A program made the position numbers and the translations under genes. A stretch of 22,650 nt of DNA from SAR202 cluster bacterium (GTDB lineage: Bacteria > Chloroflexota > Dehalococcoidia > Lucifugimonadales > UBA1123): positions 1 through 22,650 of the forward strand of contig JASLRP010000538.1 of assembly GCA_030743915.1 (NCBI GenBank), in the 5' to 3' direction. The notes beneath the pieces are model-generated. The model searched no databases. It saw nothing but the letters and a program-made list of their open reading frames with translations, and was not told where the DNA came from. Shown piece after piece: positions 14,999 through 22,650 of the stretch. Every line of letters starts with the position of its first letter. The first letter of the stretch is position 1.

Positions 14999-15688
14999 CT
15001 AAGGCTCAATACTGGGCCTGACCCAAACTTCCTGGGCCAGTTTGAACGCTTCGTCAAGATTCAGGACCGCGATTCCTGGCCTGCCGTCGACCCAACTCTC
15101 GGCTCCTTCACGGGAGCTGAAAAAGTGCATGCCTGTTCAAGTGGCGCATTGGGGGCCGCTGATAGACCCTGCGCCTGTGCCGTCAGCCTCGCCGGGTATG
15201 ATTATTGACAGGACGATTCCATCAGGAGTCGAGCTTTCGATGTGATCGGGAGTCACGGTAAGGCGTATCCCCCGGCCGGTCGCCGGACAGGTGGACTCGA
15301 CCTTGGCGGTCCTCCCCATCAGCCCCGGCAGAAACAGGGTGTCCAGAGCGCACCAGGCGTACAGTTCCCCGCTATCAATCTTGAAGCTGTGGGGCGTTGG
15401 GATCTGCGTCAGGACATTGCCAACCAGGTTGTCGTCAGCGTCGAACTCGGAGCCTGCGCTACGCATCCGGTCGAAAACACCGTCCACAGCATCGGAGTCG
15501 AGACCTGTGCGTTGAGCGAAGGCAGTGGCCGATACTGGCCGTCCATCTGCGATGGCGCCCAGGATGTCAGTCGTCAGGTTCGCCGCGCCCACCGTGTTGG
15601 ATGACGTTTCTCTGCCCCGCCGAATGGATTTCCACGTCGTTATGATCTTTTGCAAATCGGTCTCTGCAACCACTTTGGCATACCTCAT
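14999..15688 (-). CDS. merB: MerB-like organomercurial lyase selenoprotein
   Basis: MerB cleaves the carbon-mercury bond of organomercurials by protonolysis, using Cys96, Asp99 and Cys159. Here the N-terminal region (GRPVSATAFAQRTGLD, winged-helix-like) is followed by LYAWCALDTLFLPGLMGRTA (Cys113, Asp116) and ESTCPATGRGIRLTVTPD (Cys134, like Cys117). A UGA at 15137-15139 would end the protein at residue 183. In-frame reading continues for 45 codons with TGMHFFSSREGAESW and a LNLDEAFKLAQEVW tail that match the MerB C-terminus (HVHFF...AEDW...HEAFGLGQEF). Counting back from HFF, the UGA falls exactly on Cys159, giving U184 in a 229-residue product. A SECIS-like hairpin follows at 15096-15123. 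Cys181 forms a CxxU motif. The gene starts 34 bases after the co-directional GH42 gene. A nonsense-mutated pseudogene is the alternative, which I consider unlikely. Confidence 0.87.
15096..15123 (-). promoter_or_regulatory. Candidate bacterial SECIS hairpin of merB
   Basis: On the transcript, +14 to +41 after UGA 15137-15139 fold as UUUUC/GAGAG (5 bp with G-U pairs), a 1x1 A/C mismatch, GCUCC/GGAGC (5 bp perfect) and loop CGUGAA. The loop guanine is at +26, inside the 16-37 window of bacterial SECIS elements, and the loop begins with the same CGUGA as the HMA gene's hairpin at the same distance. Confidence 0.7.
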
Positions 15689-15722
15689 TCTGTGGGTGGA
15701 ATAGCTGGCTGGCAGACGTTAT

Positions 15723-17840
15723 TCAATCAGTCTGCGCCAGCGCTATCACCATTCCATCACGACCATTAATTTCGAGTCTCACTGACTGACCTTCTGTGGT
15801 TGGCGCCTGATCTCCCCATAACGTCCGGGTCTGGCCGGATAACGTCCAATTGCCAGAGACCGTCAGACGGGTCTTCTGCGGAGCGCGGGAGGGATTCACT
15901 GCCCAGAGGTAAAGTCCACCCCCTCCCTGTTGCAGTCTCGCTGTGATGACAGGATTGGATGACTCCACGTGCTGAGCGCTGCCAATCCATTTCAGCAGGC
16001 CGGCGAAAAACTCTCTGGAAGATGGGCTGTCGTGGTGAAAGTAGCCGTATCCCGGAAAGGTCCCGATCAGCAGAGTCTTTCCTTTGCCGTGGGCGTTCTC
16101 CACCACGGCGATATCGCCGTCATCGAACCATCCGACGTCTTTGCCGCCCTGGAGAGCGTACTTCTGGATGTACAGCCCGCCACAGACAGAGTGTCCATTT
16201 CCGCCCGTGTTGAATCTCAGGTCGTCATTCAGATCAGGGGTGAATTCCACGTATGACTCTGACGCCCCGAAAAGCTCGTCCAGGCCGAAGTTGGGCTGGA
16301 CAGTTCCAACCTTGCCTCGGTCGCCAAAGTAGGCGGGGCACCCCTCAGAGATCAGGCTCCCTCCATTTTTCACCCACTGGATGAGCTTGTCGCAATGCGC
16401 CTCGCTCAACATGACGGGGAATGGCAGGTAGAGCAGGTCATACTCGTCGATATGGTCAATGTGGACCCAGTCTGCCTGGATGTTGTTGTCGAAAAATCCC
16501 TGGTACGCGCCCCAGACCGACTGCGAGTAGAAGTCCGTGTTCCCCTGCTGGGCCTGGCAGTGCAACTGCGACTCAGGCACATAGACGATCCCGATGTCCC
16601 CTTTGACCGGGTCGGCGTCCCACAGGCCCTGCTGTTCGGGCGCGTTGGCCCATACCGCCATAGCGCTGACCATCTCGGACTTTGGCGTTCGGCTGCCGTC
16701 CATTCCGTAGGCGCCGAACGCGCCGAACAGCGGGCCGTCCAGAAGGGGCCGCCATCGAGGATACAGGAACCCGCGGCCGCCTGCGGCGAAAGTGATCAGG
16801 TTCCATAATCTGATGTCCTCGGGTGTCGCGACCCTGCCGTCGTCCAGGGGTCTTCCGGTGACCTGGGGTTGCATCCATAGAGGCCCGCCCTGCGCCTCGG
16901 CGTGCCAGAAGGGTTTCCCTCTGGAACTGGCGCGGGTCAGGTCCACGGCGTGCCACTGTTTCCACGGCTGGTCGCCCTTGCGAGACGCGACCCAGGTCAG
17001 GCCATACACTTCCACTTCCGAGGCCGCTTTCCAGTCGTCGGCTCCGCCCGTTGCCATTCGGTCGAGAGCAGCCGCGACTCCGTGGCCGGCGATTAAATGC
17101 TCCTGGTCAACACGGCGTATCGTCTCGACTCTCCATCGCATGAGCCTGAAAGCATTGTCGATCCTGAACTCAAGCCAGTCCAGGTAGTCCGGGTAAGGCC
17201 CGCCGTATCTCGGCGGCTCAATGTCTTCCCAGTCGGCATAGCTGTGGCGATACCAGGCGTCTCCCAGAGTCTTGAGGTCACCATATCGGTCTTTGAGCCA
17301 TGCTCGTAATTTGACCGCGGTGGCGGGGCAGTAGCAGGTCTCCGGGCGAAAGTTGCACTCGTTCCAGACGTCATATCCCGCCAGCGAGGGATGGCTCTGA
17401 TAGTGGGTCGCCAACTCTGTAAGAAACCGGCCGGCGATGTCTTTGACATCCTCGTTATCCAGGCAGAGGCCGGGGAAGCCGCCTGTGGCGCTGCTCCCGC
17501 CCATCTGGCTGCCTATCCGGTCTCCATCCACGGTCTCGAATCGGGCGTGCGAGAATTGGCGAAATGCCCATTCGGGAGCGGCAGTAATCATCTCGGCAAT
17601 CATGGTCTTGATGCCGTTGTCACGGGCCAGATCAAGTTGCCTGTCGTATTCGTCCCAGTCATATTTTCCCGGAGCGACCTCGATGGCGGACCACATGAAC
17701 CAGTGACGGAACATGTTCATGCCGTCTTCCGAGGCCACTTGATAGTCCCGCTGCCAGTCCTGCTGAGGGGGATTCGACTTCCGAAAGTACACGGCTCCAT
17801 AAGGGAAGGCGGGCAGATTTTTTTTGACCTCAGGGCGCAT
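15723..17840 (-). CDS. GH42 beta-galactosidase family glycoside hydrolase
   Basis: GH42 enzymes hydrolyse beta-galactosides by a retaining mechanism. The 705-residue protein has an N-terminal TIM barrel (MNMFRHWFMWSAIEVAPGKY; the acid/base Glu161 in YDVWNECNF; a Cys cluster C-N-F-R-P-E-T-C-Y-C following it, as in the zinc site of GH42; nucleophile Glu315 in PFWHAEAQGG), a middle trimerisation/amidotransferase-like domain (DLLYLPFPVMLSEAHCDKL, NGGSLISEGCPAYFG) and a C-terminal beta domain. GGAGAG lies about seven bases before ATG 17840. There is no signal peptide, so it is cytosolic and would act on imported sugars. No sugar transporter is nearby. It ends in a normal TGA. Confidence 0.9.
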   Translation of the reverse strand: MRPEVKKNLPAFPYGAVYFRKSNPPQQDWQRDYQVASEDGMNMFRHWFMWSAIEVAPGKYDWDEYDRQLDLARDNGIKTMIAEMITAAPEWAFRQFSHARFETVDGDRIGSQMGGSSATGGFPGLCLDNEDVKDIAGRFLTELATHYQSHPSLAGYDVWNECNFRPETCYCPATAVKLRAWLKDRYGDLKTLGDAWYRHSYADWEDIEPPRYGGPYPDYLDWLEFRIDNAFRLMRWRVETIRRVDQEHLIAGHGVAAALDRMATGGADDWKAASEVEVYGLTWVASRKGDQPWKQWHAVDLTRASSRGKPFWHAEAQGGPLWMQPQVTGRPLDDGRVATPEDIRLWNLITFAAGGRGFLYPRWRPLLDGPLFGAFGAYGMDGSRTPKSEMVSAMAVWANAPEQQGLWDADPVKGDIGIVYVPESQLHCQAQQGNTDFYSQSVWGAYQGFFDNNIQADWVHIDHIDEYDLLYLPFPVMLSEAHCDKLIQWVKNGGSLISEGCPAYFGDRGKVGTVQPNFGLDELFGASESYVEFTPDLNDDLRFNTGGNGHSVCGGLYIQKYALQGGKDVGWFDDGDIAVVENAHGKGKTLLIGTFPGYGYFHHDSPSSREFFAGLLKWIGSAQHVESSNPVITARLQQGGGGLYLWAVNPSRAPQKTRLTVSGNWTLSGQTRTLWGDQAPTTEGQSVRLEINGRDGMVIALAQTD

Positions 17841-18220
17841 ATAATTCTCTCCGGTCAGGGCGCATTCGCTTGGTGTCGCCCCGCAGGTTTGATTGACGAG
17901 TATGATTCAGAGTATCTCAGGGGAATTTCGGCGCTCTTGAGATCGCGCCGACCCGAGACAGGATCGACTATATGATTGCCTTCTGAAGCTGTCAACTGAC
18001 GCCAACCCAGCCCCAGTTCAGCAATTCCAATGAAACAGGTTATTAGGCTGACGCAGGCAAGAAAGGAAAGTGGATGATGGCGCGTTACATCGCTGCGACC
18101 TGTTTGACATCAAACCCCTGACAGGGCCTCTGGCGTAATGCCAGTGTGCGTGCGACAATTTCGCGTGGCCCGATGGTTCGGGCATCTGATATCTGTTTGA
18201 TCGGGAGGAGTTCCAAACCG
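17841..18220. other. Intergenic region between divergent genes
   Basis: The 380 bases between GH42 (minus) and the lipoprotein gene (plus) hold no convincing gene. An inverted repeat CGGCGC (17929-17934) / GCGCCG (17945-17950) with a ten-base loop may be an operator. A perfect TTGACA is present at 18104-18109, but no good -10 follows at 16-18 bases. Both genes must have promoters here. Confidence 0.5.
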
Positions 18221-19159
18221 GTGTTCACAACTCGCTGGACGTTATTGATCTTTTCGTTAACCCTGCTGTCCCTGGCTTTTGTGGCCTGCGGAGGTTCATC
18301 CACTGAACCCGAGCCCGAGCCGACGCCTGTTGCCACCGTCGAATCGACGGCGGCATCCCCCGCGTCCGAGGCTCCGCAACTTACCGTTGCGCTGGCCTCC
18401 ACAGACCTGGCTGTGGGAGAAAATCGAGTCTCATTTGGCGTGATTCAGCAGGGCGAGGGGCCTATCAAGAACGCCGAGGTCGAGGTCCAGACCTTCGTGA
18501 TAACCGATGCAGGACTCGATGGGCCGAAGCAGACGGTCCCGGCGTCGTTCCGCGAGTGGCCCGGCGGCTCTGGCGGCGTTTACGTGGCCCACCTGAGCTT
18601 TGACCAGGCAGGCGAATGGGGCCTCGGGATACTGCTGACCCAGTCCGACGGCACACTGGCGCCCGCGACAACCAAGGTGCAGGTCAAGGAGCAGAGTCTG
18701 ACAACTGCGATTGGCGCTCCTGCTATTCGCAGCGACAATAAGACGTTGGATGACGTCTTCGATATTGATGAACTCACAACAGACACGGAACCCGATCCGG
18801 ACATGTACGCTATGACCATTGCCGAAGCGCTGGACGAGAACAAGCCTCTGCTGGTGACCTTTGCGACACCCGCCTACTGCCGGACCGCGACGTGCGGCCC
18901 TCAGTTGGATGTGGTCAAAGAAATCAAGAGCGGCCACTCTGACGAAATGAATTTCCTGCACATTGAGGTTTACGATAACCCCGACAAGATTCAGGGAGAC
19001 CTCACCAAGGGAGAAATATCACCAACGCTCGCAGAGTGGGGACTGATAACCGAACCGTGGACCTTCGTGATGGATGCCGAGGGCCTTGTGCAGGCTAAGT
19101 TCGAGGGGTTCGTGGGGCCGGAAGACCTGGAGACGGCCATTCAGAGCGTGCTTCAGTAG
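18221..19159 (+). CDS. Lipoprotein with C-terminal thioredoxin-like domain
   Basis: The 312-residue protein starts at GTG 18221, chosen because GGGAGGAG lies ten bases upstream and because it gives a clean lipoprotein signal (FTTRWTLLIFSLTLLSLAFV-AC, lipobox LAFVAC with Cys23). Upstream in-frame starts (GTG 18146, ATG 18173) lack both. A Pro/Glu-rich linker (TEPEPEPTPVATVE) follows, then an Ig/FixH-like beta domain (GENRVSFGVIQQGEGPIKNAEVEVQ, ending VQVKEQ), then a thioredoxin-like domain: KPLLVTFATPAYCRTATCGPQLDVV, LHIEVYDNP, LTEPWTFVMDAEGLVQAKFEG. The C-x-x-x-x-C pair replaces the usual CxxC. It is anchored outside the cytoplasmic membrane; redox or protein-folding role is inference. Confidence 0.85.
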   Translation: MFTTRWTLLIFSLTLLSLAFVACGGSSTEPEPEPTPVATVESTAASPASEAPQLTVALASTDLAVGENRVSFGVIQQGEGPIKNAEVEVQTFVITDAGLDGPKQTVPASFREWPGGSGGVYVAHLSFDQAGEWGLGILLTQSDGTLAPATTKVQVKEQSLTTAIGAPAIRSDNKTLDDVFDIDELTTDTEPDPDMYAMTIAEALDENKPLLVTFATPAYCRTATCGPQLDVVKEIKSGHSDEMNFLHIEVYDNPDKIQGDLTKGEISPTLAEWGLITEPWTFVMDAEGLVQAKFEGFVGPEDLETAIQSVLQ

Positions 19160-19162
19160 AGC

Positions 19163-19399
19163 TTACTGAGTTATCCCAGCTACGATCAGTCCGACCACTG
19201 CGAGCAATATGGCGATGATGATGCCGATACCGACTCGTGTCACGTCGTTGAGTCGAGCGTTGATTCGGTTGTCCATGGCATCAATACGGGAATGCAACTC
19301 GGTAATCTGAGCAGAGGTAGCCAGGCCGTTCATACGGCCTTCTACTCGGTCTACTCTTGATTCCAATTGCTCTATTCGCTCAGCAAGACGCTCTGTCAT
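19163..19399 (-). CDS. Small coiled-coil protein with C-terminal membrane anchor
   Basis: The 78-residue protein begins MTERLAERIEQLESRVDRVE with heptad-like coiled coil to about residue 52 (LHSRIDAMDNRINARLNDVT), then one membrane helix (VGIGIIIAILLAVVGLIVAGI). GGGAG six bases before ATG 19399 decides this start over ATG 19426. Such small tail-anchored coiled-coil proteins are common hypothetical genes; function is unknown. It converges with the lipoprotein gene, their stops being three bases apart. Confidence 0.75.
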   Translation of the reverse strand: MTERLAERIEQLESRVDRVEGRMNGLATSAQITELHSRIDAMDNRINARLNDVTRVGIGIIIAILLAVVGLIVAGITQ

Positions 19400-19671
19400 G
19401 CGAATCTCCCAATCGCTTGTAATCATAGATTACCACGAATTGGCAACTATTGGCTTTGGAGTGGGGCGGTACAGTCGTGTAATTACAAACGCCCTTGATG
19501 CTCCAGGAGTCAGATGGCAGAAAATGTGGCCGTCGAGTTTGACCGCTCATTGCTCGATTGGTAAGCTCCCTCAAGAAACGAGAACTTGTGCTCAGGGCTG
19601 ATGACAGAGGGTGAAAACTGTCGAGCAACCATATTCCGTAGGCGGTGTTTATGAGGACGACTCAAAATTAA

Positions 19672-21165
19672 ATGCGTGCGATGAACCTCTCCCAGCGGGA
19701 GAATTACAAGTGGTGGGTCTTCGCCGCCGTCGCCATCGGCACACTGACATCGGTTATTAACAATGGCAGCGTCATCGTTGCCGTTCCGACCATCGCTCAG
19801 CACTTCGGGACGGACTTGTCCACGGTCCAGTGGGTGGTCATCGCCGAGGGATTGACCGTCAGCGCGTTGCTGCTTCCCATGGGCAGGTTGTCCGATATTG
19901 TGGGGCGCAAGCAGGTTTATGTGTCCGGGCTGGTAATCTTCATTGGCGCGGCGGCGCTGGCGGGCATGTCTCCCAACATTTGGGCCCTGATCATATTCAA
20001 GGGGATGCAGGGCATCGGCGCGGCCATGACTCAGGGCACTGGACTGGCGATGGTGACATCGGTGTTTCCTGCCAATGAGCGAGGCAAAGGCATCGGGACT
20101 CATGCCAGCGTCGTTGGGACAGGGGGAGTCATCGGACCGGTTGTCGGCGGGTTCCTGGTCGTTGCGCTGGGATGGCGTTGGGTATTTTTCATAAACATCT
20201 GGATGGGGCTGCTGGCGATGATCGCCGTGCTGATAGTCATCGACAGCCGGGCCTTCCGCACCGACACTCGCTCCAGGACCTACGATCTGCTGGGCGCGGT
20301 CCTGTCCTCGGCGGCTCTGCTGACCTTCCTGCTGGCGGTGACCAACGGAGCGCGGACCGGCTGGCTCTCGCCCACCATCGTGACGGCGGGCATCATGTTC
20401 GTGGTCTTGGCGGCGGTCTTCATCTGGTGGCAGAGACGCTCTCCCTCGCCCATGCTGGACCTGGGGTTGTTCAAGAGCAGGGTTTTCGCCCTGGGAGTCG
20501 CCACAGGATTCGTGTCATTCCTGGGCGTGACCTCCGTGCGGTTCCTGCTCCCTTTCTTCCTTCAGGCCGCCCTGGGATACAGCCCCGGACAGGTGGGATT
20601 GGTGATGGTCCCCAACGCAATCAGCCGAATAATAATGGGGCCTCTCAGCGGACGGCTGTCCGACAAATACGGTTACAGGATGTTCAACGTCGCCGGGCTG
20701 TTGCTGTCGGCTTCGGGCCTGTTCGTGTTTGCGACTGTTGATGAGTCATCGTCGTTGGCGATAATACTGACGGGGGTAGTGCTTCAAAGCTCCGGTTCTG
20801 GTATGTTCCAATCACCAAACAACAGTTCGATATTCGGCGCCGCGGACGCCAGCAAACATGGAGTGGTGGCCGCGCTGGTCAACCTGACTAGAAACTCGGC
20901 CAACGTGACGGGCGTTGCAGTAGCCACGGCCATCGTGACGGCGGTCATGGCCTCTCAGGGGTTTGACGCTAATATCGACGACGTAATCGAGTCCGGTAGG
21001 GAGACCGGAATGCTGGGAGCCTTTAATTCAGGGCTTCACATTGCGTATGTGATAATGGGCAGTTTGCTGGTGGTCGGGGCTCTGGCGTCCGCGTTCAAGG
21101 GAAAGAGCCGCCAGAAGGTTACAGACCCGGAAACCCCATTGACCAGCGAGAAGGCTGCATCCTGA
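19672..21165 (+). CDS. MFS exporter, DHA2 (EmrB/QacA) type, 14 TM
   Basis: The 497-residue proton-coupled drug exporter has 14 predicted membrane segments. Motif A (GRLSDIVGRKQVYVSG, about residues 71-86) follows TM2, motif B-like region is at RGKGIGTHASVVG, and motif C (GGVIGPVVGGFL) is in TM5. The second half starts near RRSPSPMLDLGLFKSR. The start is ATG 19672 or ATG 19681; neither has a strong ribosome-binding site. The 240-base gap upstream holds no clear feature. It is co-directional with the CoA-transferase gene 40 bases later, but a common function is not evident. Confidence 0.94.
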   Translation: MRAMNLSQRENYKWWVFAAVAIGTLTSVINNGSVIVAVPTIAQHFGTDLSTVQWVVIAEGLTVSALLLPMGRLSDIVGRKQVYVSGLVIFIGAAALAGMSPNIWALIIFKGMQGIGAAMTQGTGLAMVTSVFPANERGKGIGTHASVVGTGGVIGPVVGGFLVVALGWRWVFFINIWMGLLAMIAVLIVIDSRAFRTDTRSRTYDLLGAVLSSAALLTFLLAVTNGARTGWLSPTIVTAGIMFVVLAAVFIWWQRRSPSPMLDLGLFKSRVFALGVATGFVSFLGVTSVRFLLPFFLQAALGYSPGQVGLVMVPNAISRIIMGPLSGRLSDKYGYRMFNVAGLLLSASGLFVFATVDESSSLAIILTGVVLQSSGSGMFQSPNNSSIFGAADASKHGVVAALVNLTRNSANVTGVAVATAIVTAVMASQGFDANIDDVIESGRETGMLGAFNSGLHIAYVIMGSLLVVGALASAFKGKSRQKVTDPETPLTSEKAAS

Positions 21166-21205
21166 AACTCAGCTTGATTGAAGGCCTGAATCTAAGGAGG
21201 GAATA

Positions 21206-22441
21206 ATGAACGAGCAACCCACAGGCAAGAACGGCCCTCTGGAGGGTCTGAGGGTGATCGACTGGACCATGTGGCAGTTTGGCCCGGTCTCCACAATGAT
21301 GCTGGCAGACCTGGGAGCCGAGGTTATAAAGGTCGAGTCGCTGGACGGCGATTACGCCCGCCAGTTCCATCGGGTCAGCGGGGCGGCTTCGACTCTGCCC
21401 GGCGACCTCAACGCCTACTTCCAGTCCCTGAACCGACAGAAGATGAGCCTTGCTGTTGACTTGAAGACCGACAAAGGCAAGGAGATTATGTATCGACTGG
21501 CTGAAGAGTCGGACGTCTTCGTCCAGAACTTCCGCAAGGGCGTTGCTGAGCGCCTGGGTCTCGGCTACGAAGACCTCGCCAAGCGCAATCCGATGATCGT
21601 CTATGGCGCGGGCACAGGCTACGGCCCCAACGGGCCGGACTCGGACAAACCGGCCTTCGCATACACTGGCGAGGCGCGGTCAGGCTCCCTGTGGTGGGCG
21701 GGGCCGGACGACGGCAACCCCTACAATCTTCAGAGCATCGCCGACCAGATTTCAGGCATCATGCTCTCCTATGGCATTCTTGGAGCGCTCATGGCTCGCG
21801 AGAGGTTCGGCAAGGGCCAGAAGGTTGACGTTTCCCACCTGGGCAGCATGATGTGGCTTGGAGGCAACAAATACGGCATTGCCCTGCTGACCGGCAACAA
21901 CCCCGGACGTCAGGATCGCCGCACCGCTCGCAACCCTCTTTGGAACGCCTACAAGTGCCAGGACGACAAGTGGATTGCCTTCTCCATGAATCAGAGCGAC
22001 CGCTACTGGCCCGACTTCTGTAAGGCTATCAGCCGTCCTGATTTGATGACCGACGAGCAGTATAACGACATGGGAGTCCGGGCCGACAACCGGGTGGAGC
22101 TTATCAAACTTCTGGACGAAGTCTTCCTCACCAAACCTCGCGAAGATTGGGAGAAGCTGATGGATGGAACGGGGGGCATCATCTGGGAGCGGGTGCAGGA
22201 CGTATGGGACCTGCCCAACGACCCTCAGGTGATCGAGAACAACTACTTGGTGGACTTCGAGCATCCGGTGCTGGGCGACACAAAATGGCTCCAGACGCCG
22301 GTGGGCTTCAGCGCAACGCCCGTGTCCACCCGAAAGATGGCCCCGGAACTTGGGGAGAACACCGAGAGCATCCTCGTGGACGTTCTGGGCTACTCCTGGG
22401 ATGATATTGCGACCTTGCAGGATGAGCACGTCATCTTGTAG
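21206..22441 (+). CDS. CaiB/BaiF class III CoA-transferase
   Basis: This cytosolic enzyme moves CoA between acyl groups through an enzyme aspartyl-CoA intermediate. The 411-residue protein is typical in length: PLEGLRVIDWT at the N-terminus, LGAEVIKVE (about 36-44), SLNRQKMSLAVDLKTDKGKE, FVQNFRKGVAERLGLGYEDL, and the catalytic Asp in QSIADQISG (about Asp180). AAGGAGG precedes ATG 21206 at ideal spacing. The following gene is a luciferase-like flavin enzyme with its own strong site, so the two may belong to one catabolic operon for a carboxylic acid or xenobiotic, a frequent pairing in marine Chloroflexota. Substrate cannot be read from the sequence. Confidence 0.94.
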   Translation: MNEQPTGKNGPLEGLRVIDWTMWQFGPVSTMMLADLGAEVIKVESLDGDYARQFHRVSGAASTLPGDLNAYFQSLNRQKMSLAVDLKTDKGKEIMYRLAEESDVFVQNFRKGVAERLGLGYEDLAKRNPMIVYGAGTGYGPNGPDSDKPAFAYTGEARSGSLWWAGPDDGNPYNLQSIADQISGIMLSYGILGALMARERFGKGQKVDVSHLGSMMWLGGNKYGIALLTGNNPGRQDRRTARNPLWNAYKCQDDKWIAFSMNQSDRYWPDFCKAISRPDLMTDEQYNDMGVRADNRVELIKLLDEVFLTKPREDWEKLMDGTGGIIWERVQDVWDLPNDPQVIENNYLVDFEHPVLGDTKWLQTPVGFSATPVSTRKMAPELGENTESILVDVLGYSWDDIATLQDEHVIL

Positions 22442-22513
22442 ATAGAGTTCAGAGGTGTGATGCCCTCTGCTTTACGATTCAAAATTTACACACGACGGAT
22501 TAAGGAGAGACAT

Positions 22514-22650
22514 ATGCAATTCGGCCTGTTTTATGAATGGCCCAACCCGACCCTCAGGGACTGGAAAGTCCTGTTCGAGGAGGGCATGGAGCAGATTCAG
22601 TACTCTGAAGCGCTGGGATTCGACTACTGCCTCATCGCCGAGCACCACTT
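22514..22650 (+). CDS. Luciferase-like (LLM class) flavin oxidoreductase, 5' part
   Basis: Only the first 45 residues are in the window: MQFGLFYEWPNPTLRDWK, then EQIQYSEALGFDYCLIAEHHF. The opening M-FGLF strand and the E-A--LGFD---IAEHHF segment are the standard start of bacterial-luciferase-like monooxygenases (strand 1, then helix and strand 2 ending in EHHF). AAGGAG lies eight bases before ATG 22514. It follows the CoA-transferase by 72 bases in the same direction. The substrate and cofactor (FMN or F420) cannot be decided from this fragment. Confidence 0.88.
   Translation, partial: MQFGLFYEWPNPTLRDWKVLFEEGMEQIQYSEALGFDYCLIAEHH

Noticed and set aside
14972..15604. Plus-strand frames over the merB-like gene
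   Set aside because: They are antisense to a recognisable MerB protein and show no family features.
1..22650. CRISPR array, tRNA, rRNA or insertion sequence
   Set aside because: No regularly spaced direct repeats, no T-arm-like tRNA signature, no rRNA stretch and no transposase-like frame were seen on reading both strands.

Overview
The window looks like a piece of a free-living bacterial chromosome of roughly 55-60% GC. The gene mix (Obg-NadD, proline biosynthesis, Uma2 nucleases, GH42, CaiB/BaiF CoA-transferase followed by a luciferase-like flavin enzyme) suggests a Chloroflexota/Dehalococcoidia (SAR202-like) genome. That assignment is inference from gene content and style only; there is no rRNA or marker tree here.

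The most important result concerns two genes with in-frame UGA codons that appear to encode selenocysteine (Sec, U). At 677-943 (minus), a small heavy-metal-associated (HMA) domain protein carries UGA at both cysteine positions of its metal-binding CxxC motif, giving UxxU. At 14999-15688 (minus), a MerB-like organomercurial lyase carries UGA exactly where the family has its second catalytic cysteine (Cys159 of E. coli-type MerB), and 45 further family-like codons follow. In both genes a stem-loop follows the UGA. Both apical loops begin C-G-U-G-A, and the loop guanine is at +26 from the (first) UGA. Many other genes in the window end normally in UGA, so this is not a reassigned code. Together they suggest a selenium-based system for binding mercury and cleaving organomercurials.

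Layout: 1-2884 is a minus-strand cluster obg > nadD > HMA selenoprotein > DUF169 protein (cut by the left edge). 2885-3191 is non-coding and holds a cluster of DnaA-box-like nonamers, a candidate replication origin; genes to its left run leftward and most genes to its right run rightward. 3192-3766 is a P-loop kinase broken by a frameshift. 3976-6488 holds proB and proA. 6670-10208 is a plus-strand run: small unknown gene, two tandem Uma2 nucleases, ABC ATPase and ABC-2 permease. 10252-12273 (minus) has a spermidine-synthase-like methyltransferase-fold protein, a small membrane protein and a TetR regulator. The regulator diverges from an MMPL/RND exporter (12550-14781) across a palindromic operator overlapping a promoter.

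The right part holds merB(Sec) and a GH42 beta-galactosidase (minus), a thioredoxin-like lipoprotein, a small coiled-coil membrane protein, a 14-TM MFS exporter, a class III CoA-transferase and the start of a luciferase-like oxidoreductase. Intergenic gaps contain three REPIN-like inverted-pair repeats. No tRNA, rRNA, CRISPR array or transposase was seen.
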